64,000 nucleotides of DNA, taken from contig NZ_CP036267.1 of assembly GCF_007744255.1 (NCBI RefSeq), forward strand, positions 2,297,500 through 2,361,499, given 5' to 3'. This document shows, piece by piece, positions 63,798 through 64,000 of the stretch. Each line of letters starts with the position of its first letter. Within the stretch, counting starts at the first letter, position 1. This DNA comes from Thalassoglobus polymorphus. GTDB taxonomy: Bacteria; Planctomycetota; Planctomycetia; Planctomycetales; Planctomycetaceae. The position numbers and the translations under genes were made by a program. The notes beneath the pieces were generated by a model, which did not search any database, was not told where the DNA came from, and saw nothing but the letters and a program-made list of their open reading frames with translations.

Positions 63798-64000
63798 ATG
63801 CGTAAGTTTGTCTTGTGTTTCTCAGTGATTTTTATTTGCTCAGGAACGTTTTCGAACGGTCTGAGTGCGAGTGATTCTCTAGATGCACTGGGATATAAAT
63901 TTCCCAAGCATCGATTCAGCCTGAAAAATCTGCGCCCACACTACGATGACCGGATGAAGGCTGTCATCCCGGCTGATCAACCGGTTCCCCGAAACTGGGT
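63798..64000 (+). CDS. Secreted protein, N-terminal part
   Basis: Starts at the ATG 63798 with GGAG seven bases upstream and runs off the right edge, giving 67 residues plus one base pair. Signal peptide KFVLCFSVIFICSGTFSNGLSA, then DSLDALGYKFPKHRFSLKN and HYDDRMKAVIPADQPVPRNW. Too little to identify. Confidence 0.75.
   Translation, partial: MRKFVLCFSVIFICSGTFSNGLSASDSLDALGYKFPKHRFSLKNLRPHYDDRMKAVIPADQPVPRNW

Noticed and set aside
1-64000. CRISPR arrays, tRNA, rRNA, prophage or transposase genes
   Set aside because: No regularly spaced repeats, no tRNA-like T-arm clusters and no integrase or transposase other than the housekeeping-type Xer were recognised by eye; a tRNAscan or covariance search would settle this.

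Overview
This 64 kb window comes from a planctomycete, most likely family Planctomycetaceae or a close relative. The evidence is the gene content: DUF1549/DUF1553 and CxxCH proteins of the planctomycete type, several Tat-exported Gfo/Idh oxidoreductases, a sulfatase, secreted PQQ-propeller proteins, a lone MoxR ATPase, and methenyl-H4MPT cyclohydrolase, a C1 enzyme that planctomycetes share with methanogens and methylotrophs. It looks like ordinary chromosome: about 50 protein genes in short, mostly mono- or dicistronic units on both strands. I recognised no rRNA, tRNA, CRISPR array, prophage or transposase gene.

Layout. 1-2.7 kb (-): a Tat-type secreted protein cut by the window edge, a ceramidase-like protein and a DinB protein. 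2.9-9.3 kb (+): IMPase-family phosphatase, Mch, a membrane protein with MoeA, and Lnt. 9.4-14.6 kb: sensor kinase (-), RibF (+), aldo/keto reductase and TyrA (-). 14.8-21.7 kb: MoxR, PQQ propeller, an M19-like protein (-), Gfo/Idh and a nitrilase-fold amidase. 21.7-28.5 kb: small unknown protein, a PrsW/YbjQ operon (-), CAP protein, an LTxxQ-type Gly/Arg-rich protein, DUF1853 and an esterase lipoprotein. 28.7-38.4 kb: a two-lipoyl E2, TatC with a large insertion, rhodanese, PQQ propeller (-), SGNH hydrolase, PduO-type adenosyltransferase (-) and Ppk1 (-). 38.8-56.6 kb is rich in exported degradative proteins: DUF1549/1553, Gfo/Idh, PaiB, CocE-type hydrolase, sulfatase, creatininase-like, two alpha/beta hydrolases, a coiled-coil/cytochrome/WD40 fusion and a TPR-like protein. 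57-64 kb: FxsA, a response regulator fused to an RsbW-like ATPase, ArgJ, a small protein with a Xer recombinase, a GT-C glycosyltransferase and a secreted protein cut by the right edge.

How it fits together: many products are exported, several by Tat (RRxFL signals at about 0.6, 18.8, 19.3 and 41.4 kb), and TatC itself is encoded here. Mch and MoeA fit H4MPT-linked C1 oxidation, which usually needs a molybdopterin or tungstopterin formyl-MFR dehydrogenase-like enzyme, not seen here.

The most distinctive non-coding feature is two families of short dispersed intergenic repeats, called R1 and R2 here. R1 (about 85-137 bp, at least ten copies) has a hairpin core, GTTCGCCACGAGGCAGAAC, and some copies have terminal inverted repeats. 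R2 (about 75 bp, four copies plus a fragment) has an internal hairpin with a compensatory base change. They look like non-autonomous mobile elements or structured intergenic RNA elements.
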